From an uncultured Sphingobacteriaceae bacterium (GTDB lineage Bacteria; Bacteroidota; Bacteroidia; Sphingobacteriales; Sphingobacteriaceae), in contig CAMPKC010000008.1 in the NCBI GenBank assembly GCA_946887045.1, positions 1-64,000 of the forward strand: a stretch of DNA of 64,000 bases. Reading direction: 5' to 3'. The position numbers and the translations under genes were made by a program. Shown piece by piece: positions 54,363 to 62,403 of this stretch (within the stretch, counting starts at the first letter, position 1; each line of letters begins with the position of its first letter). The notes under the pieces were generated by a model. The model saw only the letters and a list, made by a program, of their open reading frames with translations. It made no database searches and was not told the origin of the DNA.

Positions 54363-54714
54363 GCATTTCCTTTCTCAACGTCAAATTGACAGTGAATCTT
54401 TTTTTGCTGGGTGAATATTCTGAATCCTCATAGTGTGCAATGCTTATGCCAATCAAATTAATTGTCTTTATTAAATAAAAAGAAGTTGTATAAAGCCTGT
54501 TAGAGATGTTTTAAACATCGTGTACTGAAGTTTTGCTGTTAAAACGTCAGGCTTAACAACAATTCTTTTTTAAACAAAGAAACAAAATAATTAACCTTGT
54601 GTATTAATACATTCTTCAATTCGTTGTAATAATATTAATTATGTACCGGAGAATCGAATTAGACTAATATTAAAATTTATGCGTTTCAGCAACAAGTCAA
54701 CATACAAATATCAA
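54363..54714. other. Divergent control region between lon and the TPR gene
   Basis: A 352-base gene-free gap. It holds the short lon leader, a perfect 15-base palindrome GATGTTTTAAACATC (54505-54519), and a near promoter match TAACCTTG (54592-54599) facing the TPR gene. The palindrome is a candidate operator. The rest is AT-rich with nothing else recognisable. Confidence 0.4.
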
Positions 54715-55353
54715 ATGAAAGTAATAACCTCTCTTTTTTCTTTAATGTTATTTTTTATAAGCTTTTCTAATGCACAGCAGAGTTCAGAATCAACTAATCC
54801 GCACGTGCGCCTGGGTCACAAAGCTGTTTTAGACGGAGATTTTAAAACTGCAGTGATTCAACTTGAGAAGTCTTTGCCTGCAGAAGCAAATAATGCTGAC
54901 GTTTTATATATGCTGGCGTATTCTTATTATCATTCAGGTGATTTCCAAAAATCAATAAGCACATTCGGGAGGGTTATATCTCTGCGTCCGAATGATGTTT
55001 CGTCTTACTATTATCGTGGAAAGGCAAGGAACGTTTTAGGTGCTCAGATGAACAGTTCTTTAACACCTCTTGAGCGCGATAAAATACTGTCTGCCAGTAT
55101 AAAAGACTATTCTAAAGCCATTGAACTAAATCCAGAGGATAAAAAGCTATACCAAAACAGAGCTATTGCGTATCGTGATTATGCTATTTTAAAAGGTCAA
55201 AAAAATCCGAAAGTTTATGATAAAGGGGCAGCATTAACCTCTTATAAATCGTGTATAAACGATTTTCAAAGAGTGCTTGACTCAAATCCTGGCAGAAAAG
55301 ACATCATGGACGAATTGAAGAAAGCCAGGGTTTACATGACCAACCTCGAATAA
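54715..55353 (+). CDS. Periplasmic TPR-repeat protein
   Basis: A 212-residue exported protein from the ATG at 54715 (MKVITSLFSLMLFFISFSNA then QQ), chosen because it begins a clean signal peptide; an ATG at 54679 would add 12 polar residues. Three or more tetratricopeptide repeats follow: VRLGHKAVLDGDFKTAVIQL, VLYMLAYSYYHSGDFQKSI, VSSYYYRGKARNVLG, and LYQNRAIAYRDYA. TPR proteins act as scaffolds for protein-protein contact; the partner is unknown. It is divergent from lon and followed by a palindrome and a small membrane protein gene. Confidence 0.82.
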   Translation: MKVITSLFSLMLFFISFSNAQQSSESTNPHVRLGHKAVLDGDFKTAVIQLEKSLPAEANNADVLYMLAYSYYHSGDFQKSISTFGRVISLRPNDVSSYYYRGKARNVLGAQMNSSLTPLERDKILSASIKDYSKAIELNPEDKKLYQNRAIAYRDYAILKGQKNPKVYDKGAALTSYKSCINDFQRVLDSNPGRKDIMDELKKARVYMTNLE

Positions 55354-55373
55354 AACATAAACTTCTTAACTTT

Positions 55374-55394
55374 GATTGACCCTATTGGTCAATC
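55374..55394. repeat. Inverted repeat just before the small membrane protein gene
   Basis: GATTGACC and GGTCAATC form a perfect 8-bp stem with loop CTATT, 20 bases after the TPR stop and five bases before the next ATG. It is followed by ATTTT. It may be a weak terminator, or it may hide the ribosome site of the next gene. Confidence 0.6.
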
Positions 55395-55399
55395 ATTTT

Positions 55400-55792
55400 A
55401 TGAAATCAGTTCGAAAGTTCGAAAACCTTCACATCTTTCTGTGGCTACTTAAAGACACCTGCTGGGTGATGGAATTAAAGGCCCTGGGTATGTTTATGAT
55501 ACTTCCTACCGTAGCTGTCGCGATGATGATCACTATTAAAACGCGAAAGGTAAATACAGAGCTGTTTCACAATCTTGCTGTTTGTTGTTGGATACTCGCC
55601 AATAGTATTTGGATGACGGGAGAGTTTTTTTTCGATGATACATTCCGACCTTATGCTACGGTATTCTTTATTATCGGATTGTCAATAATGAGCTACTATT
55701 ATTTATTTCTACAGCACAAAGCTGTGAAATTACATGCTGAGAAGAGTTTGCAGAAAGAAGCGAGCGTTTCTGTTTTAGAATCTACCGGGTAA
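55400..55792 (+). CDS. Small multi-pass membrane protein of unknown function
   Basis: A 130-residue protein from the ATG at 55400; a TTG at 55376 would place the start inside the inverted repeat. About three to four hydrophobic helices are seen: ALGMFMILPTVAVAMMITI, LAVCCWILANSIWMTGEFFF, and YATVFFIIGLSIMSYYYLFL. The short N-terminal part is aromatic and Lys-rich, and the C-terminal tail is charged. No conserved family motif is recognised. Its end overlaps the convergent CAP-domain gene by 11 bases. Confidence 0.7.
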   Translation: MKSVRKFENLHIFLWLLKDTCWVMELKALGMFMILPTVAVAMMITIKTRKVNTELFHNLAVCCWILANSIWMTGEFFFDDTFRPYATVFFIIGLSIMSYYYLFLQHKAVKLHAEKSLQKEASVSVLESTG

Positions 55793-56351
55793 ACCGTCTC
55801 GGAAACGGAACTCTTCCTCCAAAATCCTGTACCCAATAATAGTTTTGCATAGCTATCCCCACCTCCTTAAATGCAGGACTCATTATATTTTTACAGTGAC
55901 CGGGACTATTTAACCAGCCTTGCATTACTTCTCTTATTGTTCTTTGGTTGAACGCAATGTTTTCCCCGATAGTGAAGCTTTGAAATCCTGAGTAAGTATA
56001 ACCCGCGGCAGTTATGCGATCTTTAATTTTATCCCCATTTTTACTTACATGGCTAAAGTATCTATTCCTTGCCATGTCCTGAGCATGACCTAAAGCTGAT
56101 AACTGTAATTGTGTATTCCATATTAACGGTTCAACAGGAGGCATGTATTTGTCTCCGCATTTGCAACCTTCAGCTCGTGCCTTGTTGATTTGTTTAAGAA
56201 ACTCTTTCTCGAAATCCACCACATTATTAAAAGAGCTTCTGCTGGTAGATTTAATCGCTGCAGTAGTTTTGACGGCAGATGTTTGAGGTTTTTCGGCGGC
56301 ACAAGATGTACCTATTAAAAGTGCCAGTGATCCTAAAAATATATTCTTCAT
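55782..56351 (-). CDS. CAP/SCP-domain lipoprotein
   Basis: A 189-residue lipoprotein (lipobox IGTSC, Cys17) with a linker of about 30 residues and one CAP domain. The CAP signatures are LNQINKAR-like KQINKARAEG, LSALGHAQDMARNRYFSHVSKNG, TIGENIAF and MQGWLNSPGHCKNIMSPAF. The two histidines and glutamates that line the CAP cavity are present. Bacterial CAP proteins are often nuclease-, lipid- or wall-associated; activity is unknown here. It follows the hypothetical lipoprotein by 45 bases and is probably co-transcribed with gpmI. Confidence 0.85.
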   Translation of the reverse strand: MKNIFLGSLALLIGTSCAAEKPQTSAVKTTAAIKSTSRSSFNNVVDFEKEFLKQINKARAEGCKCGDKYMPPVEPLIWNTQLQLSALGHAQDMARNRYFSHVSKNGDKIKDRITAAGYTYSGFQSFTIGENIAFNQRTIREVMQGWLNSPGHCKNIMSPAFKEVGIAMQNYYWVQDFGGRVPFPRRFTR

Positions 56352-56396
56352 AATACCCTTTCATCAATGAAACGTAGCTATAAAGCATTTATTGGA

Positions 56397-56927
56397 TTAC
56401 CTGCTAAAACGAGCGGATATTGCGAATTGATTTTCTCCAATTACCTGAACATTTTGCTTTTTATTTATAGTATAAAGCGAGTCCGGATAATAACTTAATT
56501 TTTCGGTTGAGGTATAAAGGAGATTTGATGTTTTATTGAAAATAATGATTTGATCAATTTGTCCTTTTTCAGAATGATGGATCTTTATTTTTCTAGTCTT
56601 TAGATCACTATCAGTAGAAATATACTCCACAGAAGATCCATTTTTTCTAACTATGTAGCTGTTGTTCCAGGCGGGCTTATTAATGTCAGATTCAGTGAAA
56701 AGTTCTAATTCTGATTTCCAGTCTGGTATGTTTACCCATTTTTTTTCGACCTGAGAGTTTTGGGAGACTGTTTTGTAAATTGCAGGGTTTTGCTTTTGAA
56801 GTCTTAGTGCTTCTTTTTCAAAATAGCCACGAATATCAAAGTATTTACCCGGTATGTTCTTCGAGTCTTCCTTTGCGCCGCAGGCACCAAGGAAGACTAA
56901 AAGAATAAATGCAAATGAATGCTTCAT
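56397..56927 (-). CDS. Hypothetical lipoprotein
   Basis: A 176-residue lipoprotein (lipobox FLGAC, Cys16). The mature part is hydrophilic with alternating beta-type stretches (SSVEYISTDSDLKTRKIKI, DQIIIFNKTSNLLYTSTEKL). It has no transmembrane helix after the signal and no motif I recognise. It begins four bases after the gpmI stop, so it is certainly in the gpmI transcript, and it is followed by the CAP lipoprotein. Whether it acts in the envelope with that protein is only suggested by position. Confidence 0.75.
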   Translation of the reverse strand: MKHSFAFILLVFLGACGAKEDSKNIPGKYFDIRGYFEKEALRLQKQNPAIYKTVSQNSQVEKKWVNIPDWKSELELFTESDINKPAWNNSYIVRKNGSSVEYISTDSDLKTRKIKIHHSEKGQIDQIIIFNKTSNLLYTSTEKLSYYPDSLYTINKKQNVQVIGENQFAISARFSR

Positions 56928-56931
56928 ATAA

Positions 56932-58452
56932 CTAAACCAGGATATTTCCGGTCATACTTTCGGGTATTGGCACATCTAGAATTTTTAGAACAGTTGGACC
57001 GATATCGCCAAGCTTGCCATTCCTTATGTTTTTATAGTCTTTATCAATTAAGATGCACGGGACGAGGTTGGTTGTATGCGCTGTATTTGGCGATCCGTCT
57101 TCATTGATCATGAAATCAGCATTCCCGTGGTCGGCAATGATAATGAATGAATAGCCGTTTTTTAGTCCGCATTCCACAACCGTCTGCAAACAACTATCAA
57201 CTGTTTCAACAGCTTTAACTACGGCCTCAAAAACGCCCGTATGGCCTACCATATCTGGATTGGCGAAGTTCAGGCAAACAAAATCGGGTTTGTTTGTGTC
57301 AAAATCTTCGCAAATAGCATCCCTGATGCCTTTTGCGCTCATTTCCGGCTGTAAATCATAGGTTGCCACCTTCGGTGACGGCACGAGCAAGCGTCGTTCG
57401 CCTACAAATTCTTTTTCCCTGCCTCCTGAAAAGAAAAATGTAACATGGGGATACTTTTCGGTCTCAGCTATTCTCACTTGAGTCTTACCGTGTCTTTCTA
57501 AAACCTCTCCAAGTGTTTCAGTCAGATCGTCTTTAGTAAATACAACTTTCACATTTTTAAATGTTTCGTCGTAAGTGGTCATAGTAATGTATTTTAGGCT
57601 TAAAGGCTCCATTTGATACTCTGGAAAAGCCTTTTGAGTAAGCGCCTGAGTTATTTCACGACCACGATCTGTTCGGAAGTTGAAGCAGATCACAACATCG
57701 TCAGGCTGTATAATTGCCAGAGCTTGATTATTTGAATTTACCTTTACGATAGGATTCATAAACTCATCAGTTATACCCTGATTGTATTGTTCCTTTATGG
57801 TTGAAAGCAGGTCAGTTGATTTAGCGCCGATGGCATTAACCATCACATCATATGCTTGTTTAACTCTTTCCCATCTGTTATCTCTATCCATGGCATAATA
57901 GCGGCCAACCAAAGAAGCGATTTTAACTGGAGAATTAGCCAGGTAGCCTTCAAGGTCACTGATGTAGTTTATCCCTGAGTTTGGATCGGTATCTCTGCCA
58001 TCAAGAAAGCCATGAATAAAAACTTTATCCAGGTTATAGCTTGTTGCAGCATCACATAATCCTCTAAGGTGTTTTGTATGAGAATGAACTCCCCCATCAG
58101 ATACTAATCCGATGAAGTGAACTTGCTTATTTTCTTTTTTAGCGTATTCAAAAGCTTCTTTTAAAATCGGATTGGACACTAATTCGCCATCTTCGACAGC
58201 TTTGTGAATTCGGCCCAGCTCCTGGTAAACCACACGTCCTGCACCCAGATTCATATGTCCAACCTCCGAATTTCCCATTTGTCCTTCAGGTAATCCAACA
58301 GCCATACCCGAAGCTTCGAGTGTAGAGTTAGGATAGTCTGCAATCAGTTTATCAAAAAAAGGTGTATTCGCTGCAACGATGGCGTTAGACTTGTCGGTTT
58401 TACCATATCCCCAGCCATCAAGAATAATAAGTGCTAATTTTTTATTTTCCAC
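56932..58452 (-). CDS. gpmI: 2,3-bisphosphoglycerate-independent phosphoglycerate mutase
   Basis: Interconverts 3- and 2-phosphoglycerate with two metal ions via a phosphoserine. It is 506 residues with a GTG start. The metal-binding opening is LIILDGWGYGK, the catalytic Ser is in QMGNSEVGHMNLGAG, RYYAMDRDNRWER follows, and the C-terminal metal sites are in FANPDMVGHTG and IIADHGNADFM. The GTG start is supported by a TAAGTTTG element ending four bases upstream. It leads an operon with two lipoprotein genes. Confidence 0.97.
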   Translation of the reverse strand: MENKKLALIILDGWGYGKTDKSNAIVAANTPFFDKLIADYPNSTLEASGMAVGLPEGQMGNSEVGHMNLGAGRVVYQELGRIHKAVEDGELVSNPILKEAFEYAKKENKQVHFIGLVSDGGVHSHTKHLRGLCDAATSYNLDKVFIHGFLDGRDTDPNSGINYISDLEGYLANSPVKIASLVGRYYAMDRDNRWERVKQAYDVMVNAIGAKSTDLLSTIKEQYNQGITDEFMNPIVKVNSNNQALAIIQPDDVVICFNFRTDRGREITQALTQKAFPEYQMEPLSLKYITMTTYDETFKNVKVVFTKDDLTETLGEVLERHGKTQVRIAETEKYPHVTFFFSGGREKEFVGERRLLVPSPKVATYDLQPEMSAKGIRDAICEDFDTNKPDFVCLNFANPDMVGHTGVFEAVVKAVETVDSCLQTVVECGLKNGYSFIIIADHGNADFMINEDGSPNTAHTTNLVPCILIDKDYKNIRNGKLGDIGPTVLKILDVPIPESMTGNILV

Positions 58453-58456
58453 GGTG

Positions 58457-58464
58457 CAAACTTA
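58457..58464 (-). promoter_or_regulatory. TAnnTTTG element of gpmI
   Basis: TAAGTTTG on the minus strand ends four bases before the GTG start of gpmI and predicts a leaderless mRNA with a GTG start. No good -33 TTTG is seen at the usual spacing. Confidence 0.5.
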
Positions 58465-58628
58465 CATAAAATTGAGGTTTTGGGTTTGACTAAAAACAAA
58501 TTCTAAATTGATATCGATCTTTTATTATTTGTGGCGTATTCTGAAAGAGATCCACAAGTCTGGTATTAGCTTATTGCTGGGATTAAATATTTCCAAAACG
58601 AACAAATCTACAATCCCGGTGTATTTCT

Positions 58629-58636
58629 TATTTTTG
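58629..58636 (+). promoter_or_regulatory. TAnnTTTG element of nadC
   Basis: TATTTTTG ends five bases before the first nadC ATG (58642). It is a perfect match that predicts a leaderless mRNA. Confidence 0.5.
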
Positions 58637-58641
58637 CGCCA

Positions 58642-59502
58642 ATGATTATGGAAATCGACAAAGAACAACTACATAAATTTATTGCTGATGCACTTAGTGA
58701 AGATATTGGAGAGGGCGACCATACGTCTTTGGCAACAATTCCGAAAGGTCAGCAAGGAAGTGCAAAACTTCTTATTAAAGAGTCGGGTGTTATCGCCGGC
58801 GTGGAAGTAGCCCTGGAAATATTTAGACAAGTTGATCCGGATTTGCATATTGAAGTCCTGATTAATGACGGAGCGGACGTTACGTCAGGTGACATTGTAC
58901 TCAGTGTCACGGGGAGCAGTCACTCTATTTTAACAGCCGAGCGCCTGGTTTTAAATACAATGCAGCGCATGAGCGGGATAGCTTCGACTACAAGGCGCAT
59001 TACTGATTTGTTAAAAGATACTAAGACGAAAGTGCTTGATACCCGCAAGACTACTCCGAATATGCGTTTTCTTGAAAAACTTGCTGTGAAAATAGGAGGA
59101 GGGGTGAATCATCGTTTCGGTCTGTACGATATGATTCTGATTAAAGACAATCATGTTGATTATGCAGGAGGAATCTCGCAGGCGTTAAACGCTGCCAAAA
59201 AATATATTGAAGAGAATCAAAAGAATATTCAGGTAGAAATTGAGGTGCGGAATCTTGACGAATTAGCCGATGTAATTGCATGCGGAGAGGTAGACAGAAT
59301 ATTACTTGATAATTTCAATTTCGAGACATTGAGGGCTGCCGTAAAGCTGGTTGACGGACGATTTATTACAGAAGCCTCTGGAGGTATAACTGAAGAAAAT
59401 GTTTTAGAATACGCCCGTTGTGGGGTCGACTTCGTTTCTATGGGTGCATTAACCCATTCGGTTAAAAGTCTGGACATGAGCTTGAAAGCTGTTAAAAACT
59501 AA
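58642..59502 (+). CDS. nadC: Nicotinate-nucleotide pyrophosphorylase (carboxylating)
   Basis: Quinolinate phosphoribosyltransferase of de novo NAD synthesis. It is 286 residues; a second in-frame ATG at 58648 is an equally possible start. Seen are EDIGEGDHTSLATIP, LNTMQRMSGIASTTRR, the DTRKTTPNMRFLEKLAVKIGG active-site block, MILIKDNH, EVEVRNLDE-like IEVEVRNLDEL, and EASGGITEENV with FVSMGALTHS. All substrate-binding Arg and Lys residues are in place. nadA and nadB are not adjacent. plsY follows 56 bases later. Confidence 0.96.
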   Translation: MIMEIDKEQLHKFIADALSEDIGEGDHTSLATIPKGQQGSAKLLIKESGVIAGVEVALEIFRQVDPDLHIEVLINDGADVTSGDIVLSVTGSSHSILTAERLVLNTMQRMSGIASTTRRITDLLKDTKTKVLDTRKTTPNMRFLEKLAVKIGGGVNHRFGLYDMILIKDNHVDYAGGISQALNAAKKYIEENQKNIQVEIEVRNLDELADVIACGEVDRILLDNFNFETLRAAVKLVDGRFITEASGGITEENVLEYARCGVDFVSMGALTHSVKSLDMSLKAVKN

Positions 59503-59558
59503 ATTAAGGAGAGTTTTGCATGAATTTGGCATTGCTTTTTTTTAATATTGTAACCTGA

Positions 59559-60200
59559 ATGATTTCGATTTATTCTCTTTCTGCACTTGTTGCAGCTTAT
59601 TTGTTTGGATCAATACCGACAGCAGTGTGGATAGGGCAGGCCTTCTATGGTATTGACGTACGTGAATATGGAAGTGGTAATGCGGGAGCTACTAATACAT
59701 TTCGGGTGCTCGGAAAAAAGGCCGGAATCGCAGTTATGATTTTGGACATCCTTAAAGGATGGACAGCAACGAACCTCGCGTATTTGATAGGAATTTCTGT
59801 CACTGGTCCTCAGCATTCCGTACAATTTGTCAACTATCAACTGGCTTTAGGCATCATCGCTGTAATGGGACACTTATTTCCTGTTTTTGCAGGGTTTAGA
59901 GGTGGAAAAGGAATTGCGACCTTATTTGGAATGATACTGGCCGTTCATACTATGGCCGCCCTGGTGTGCGTAGGCGTCTTTATTGCGGTATTACTGATTT
60001 CCAAATATGTATCCTTAAGCTCTATTTCCGCAGGGTTTTCATTCCCTTTAAGCGTGATTTTCTTGTTCCATTCACCGTTACGATCTATAGTTGTTTACGG
60101 AATGTGTATTTGTATTCTGATCCTGGTAACTCATCAAAAAAACATTGAACGCCTGTTAAAAGGTAAAGAATCCAAGGTGAATTTTTTCAAAAAGAAATAG
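59559..60200 (+). CDS. plsY: Glycerol-3-phosphate acyltransferase PlsY
   Basis: Inner-membrane enzyme that acylates glycerol-3-phosphate from acyl-phosphate, the first step of phospholipid synthesis. It is 213 residues with about five to seven membrane helices. The three family motifs are visible: GSIPTAVW with EYGSGNAGATNTFRVLGKKAG, GHLFPVFAGFRGGKGIATLFG, and HQKNIERLLKGKE at the C-terminus. All are complete. It lies between nadC and the M48 protease gene, with spacing that allows one transcript. Confidence 0.95.
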   Translation: MISIYSLSALVAAYLFGSIPTAVWIGQAFYGIDVREYGSGNAGATNTFRVLGKKAGIAVMILDILKGWTATNLAYLIGISVTGPQHSVQFVNYQLALGIIAVMGHLFPVFAGFRGGKGIATLFGMILAVHTMAALVCVGVFIAVLLISKYVSLSSISAGFSFPLSVIFLFHSPLRSIVVYGMCICILILVTHQKNIERLLKGKESKVNFFKKK

Positions 60201-60218
60201 CTGGAATAATATTTGCGT

Positions 60219-60235
60219 TATGTGTTAAACACATA
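60219..60235. repeat. Perfect palindrome before the M48 protease gene
   Basis: TATGTGTT and AACACATA around a central A form a 17-base palindrome, ten bases before the ATG at 60246. It is AT-rich but perfect, and it is a candidate operator or a hairpin hiding the start. Confidence 0.5.
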
Positions 60236-60245
60236 TTATAATATT

Positions 60246-61034
60246 ATGAAAAGTTTAAAAATAATTGGCAGCATTGTTTTAATAACAATAATGGCTGCTT
60301 GCTCAACAGTTCCTTTAACCGGCCGACGACAACTTAGTCTGGCTAATTCAGAAGCCATCCAACAGGAGGCAGCTCAGGCTTACCGACAATTCTTAAGTGA
60401 TCCTAAAGTTACAGTAGTCCGGAGTGGTTCAGAATTGACACGTGTCAGAACCGTCGGAAACAGAATCGCCCGTGCTGTAGAAACTTACCTCAATCAAAAT
60501 GGTTATGCGGGCAAATATAATTTACAATGGGAGTTTAACCTTATCCAAAGTAAGGATATCAATGCCTGGGCTATGCCTGGAGGTAAAGTTGCTGTTTATA
60601 CCGGATTAATACCTGTTGCACAAACAGATGCCGGTTTAGCAACCGTAATGGGACATGAGATTGCTCATGCAATCGCCAGACATGCCGAAGAACGTTACTC
60701 GCAAATGATGGGGGCTCAGGCACTCGGTGGTGTGGTTGGTGCGGCAACGGGAGGTTCTCAGGCTATCGGTCAATTGTATGGTATCGGTGGTCAGTTAGCT
60801 TTACTTAAATATGGCCGTTCTCAGGAAACCGAAGCGGACAGACTTGGCTTAGTTTTCATGGCTATGGCAGGATACAGTCCGGATAATGCCCTTTCATTTT
60901 GGAGAAGAATGGCTTCAGCGAAAGAAGGTAATGGTACCCCGCCTGAATTCTTAAGTACACACCCCAGCGATGAAACCCGTATTGCACAAATACAGAAACA
61001 TTTGCCTGAGGCGAGGAAATATTACCGAAAATAA
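60246..61034 (+). CDS. M48-family zinc metalloprotease lipoprotein
   Basis: A 262-residue envelope protease (LoiP/BepA-like). It starts at the ATG at 60246, which gives signal peptide MKSLKIIGSIVLITIMAAC with lipobox Cys19; a frame extension to 60213 has no role. CSTVPLTGRRQLSL is the typical N-terminus of this lipoprotein subgroup. The zinc site HEIAHAIARHAEER is intact (HExxH), and the third ligand lies in ETEADRLGLVFMA. SFWRRMAS and FLSTHPSDETRIA complete the family pattern. It degrades or matures outer-membrane proteins. The substrate is unknown. Confidence 0.92.
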   Translation: MKSLKIIGSIVLITIMAACSTVPLTGRRQLSLANSEAIQQEAAQAYRQFLSDPKVTVVRSGSELTRVRTVGNRIARAVETYLNQNGYAGKYNLQWEFNLIQSKDINAWAMPGGKVAVYTGLIPVAQTDAGLATVMGHEIAHAIARHAEERYSQMMGAQALGGVVGAATGGSQAIGQLYGIGGQLALLKYGRSQETEADRLGLVFMAMAGYSPDNALSFWRRMASAKEGNGTPPEFLSTHPSDETRIAQIQKHLPEARKYYRK

Positions 61035-61117
61035 AATTTAGGGCACAAACATGATATGCCTGGAGGGTCAGATTTTCTGTTCTTTTCAGGTATATTTTTT
61101 ACAGTCGTTACAGTCGT

Positions 61118-62386
61118 TTAGTTATTTGAGAGGACTCGTCTAATGGCTTCGGCTTTAACAAGACATTCTTCGTACTCTTTATCAGGAGCGGAAGCAAAAG
61201 TGATTGCGCTACCCACCTGGAATGACAGATACTTTTCCGCTGAATTGTATAAAAGAGTTCTGATAACCACATTGAAGTCAAAGTCGCCATCGGGAGCAAA
61301 ATAGCCTATTGCCCCAGAAAATACCCCTCGCTTCGTTCGTTCGTATTTTTCGATCAGATCCATTGCTGAAATTTTAGGAGCACCGGTCATTGAACCCATA
61401 GGAAAAACAGATTTTATAATTTCAGAATTATTCATCTCAGGATCAACGCTGCAGATCACGGTTGAAATCATTTGATGTACCTGTTCAAACGAATAGATAC
61501 CAAAGAGTTCTTCAACTTCTACCGTTCCGGGTACTGCACATTTTGTCAGGTCATTTCGAACAAGATCTACGATCATCACATTTTCTGATTGTTCTTTGAT
61601 ATTGTTTTTTAATGATTGTTTTAATTGCTCATCTTCGACAGAGTTAAGGCCCCTTTTTATTGTTCCTTTTATTGGCTGGGATATCAGCTTGTTTTTCCGT
61701 TTGCTTAGAAAGCGTTCGGGCGTAGCACTTATAATATACTTGTCCTGATGCTTGAAGAATGACGCAAAAGGAGTGGGTGAGATCCGATTAAGAGTTTCGA
61801 AGGCACTTAAGGGATTGATGTTGCAGTTTTCAGAATAGAATTCCTGACAAAAATTTATTTCATAAATATTTCCTCGACGGATATGCTCTTGCAGTTCTGA
61901 GACCGTCTTTTTGTACTCATCAGAGGAGAACCGGCTTTGTATACGTCCCTGAAATGTAAACTTCAATTCATCGGGTTGAGTGTTCTCTATTTCTTTATAG
62001 ATTCTTTCCTGGTCAGAAGAATAGATATTTACTTTCCCTTGTTTGATAAGAATCAAATGCAAAGGCTTGAAAAAAAATAGTTCCGGGAAATTAAGATGAT
62101 CTGGATTAGATGAACTTAATGTTTCCGTTTCATTCTTCAGATCGTAACCGAGAAAGCCGAGAAGCCAGTCTTTATTGTTTTCTAAAACCAGACCAAGTTT
62201 TGTAAATGCTGAGCCAGAATTTTCTTTTAGTTCAAGCGTCGCCCCTGCTGCAATTAATACATCAAAGGCAGAATATGGATCTGTGTATTCGTTAGAGTCA
62301 AAATAACAGGCTGTCTCAAAAGAGGCAGCCCATTGTAATGCTTTTTGTTTGAAAAGATTTAGATCTTCCGGGATATGAGTTTCCAT
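61118..62386 (-). CDS. pabB: Aminodeoxychorismate synthase component I / chorismate-binding protein
   Basis: Converts chorismate to 4-amino-4-deoxychorismate for folate, using ammonia from a partner glutaminase. It is 422 residues. The chorismate-binding core is present: EHIRRGNIYEINFCQEF, PTPFASFFKH, SATPERFLSK, the SQPIKGTIKRG motif (a lysine-bearing PIKGT is typical of PabB), EQSENVMIVDLVRNDL, SVFPMGSMTGAPK and AIGYFAPDGDFDF. TrpE is less likely because the PIAGT motif is absent. It starts 17 bases after purA. No glutaminase gene is adjacent. Confidence 0.88.
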   Translation of the reverse strand: METHIPEDLNLFKQKALQWAASFETACYFDSNEYTDPYSAFDVLIAAGATLELKENSGSAFTKLGLVLENNKDWLLGFLGYDLKNETETLSSSNPDHLNFPELFFFKPLHLILIKQGKVNIYSSDQERIYKEIENTQPDELKFTFQGRIQSRFSSDEYKKTVSELQEHIRRGNIYEINFCQEFYSENCNINPLSAFETLNRISPTPFASFFKHQDKYIISATPERFLSKRKNKLISQPIKGTIKRGLNSVEDEQLKQSLKNNIKEQSENVMIVDLVRNDLTKCAVPGTVEVEELFGIYSFEQVHQMISTVICSVDPEMNNSEIIKSVFPMGSMTGAPKISAMDLIEKYERTKRGVFSGAIGYFAPDGDFDFNVVIRTLLYNSAEKYLSFQVGSAITFASAPDKEYEECLVKAEAIRRVLSNN

Positions 62387-62403
62387 GCCGGAAAAAATAT
62401 TTT

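Noticed and set aside
61101..61118. Direct repeat ACAGTCGTT twice at the end of pabB
   Set aside because: Only two 9-base units in a gene end. No attachment-site or mobile-element context is visible.
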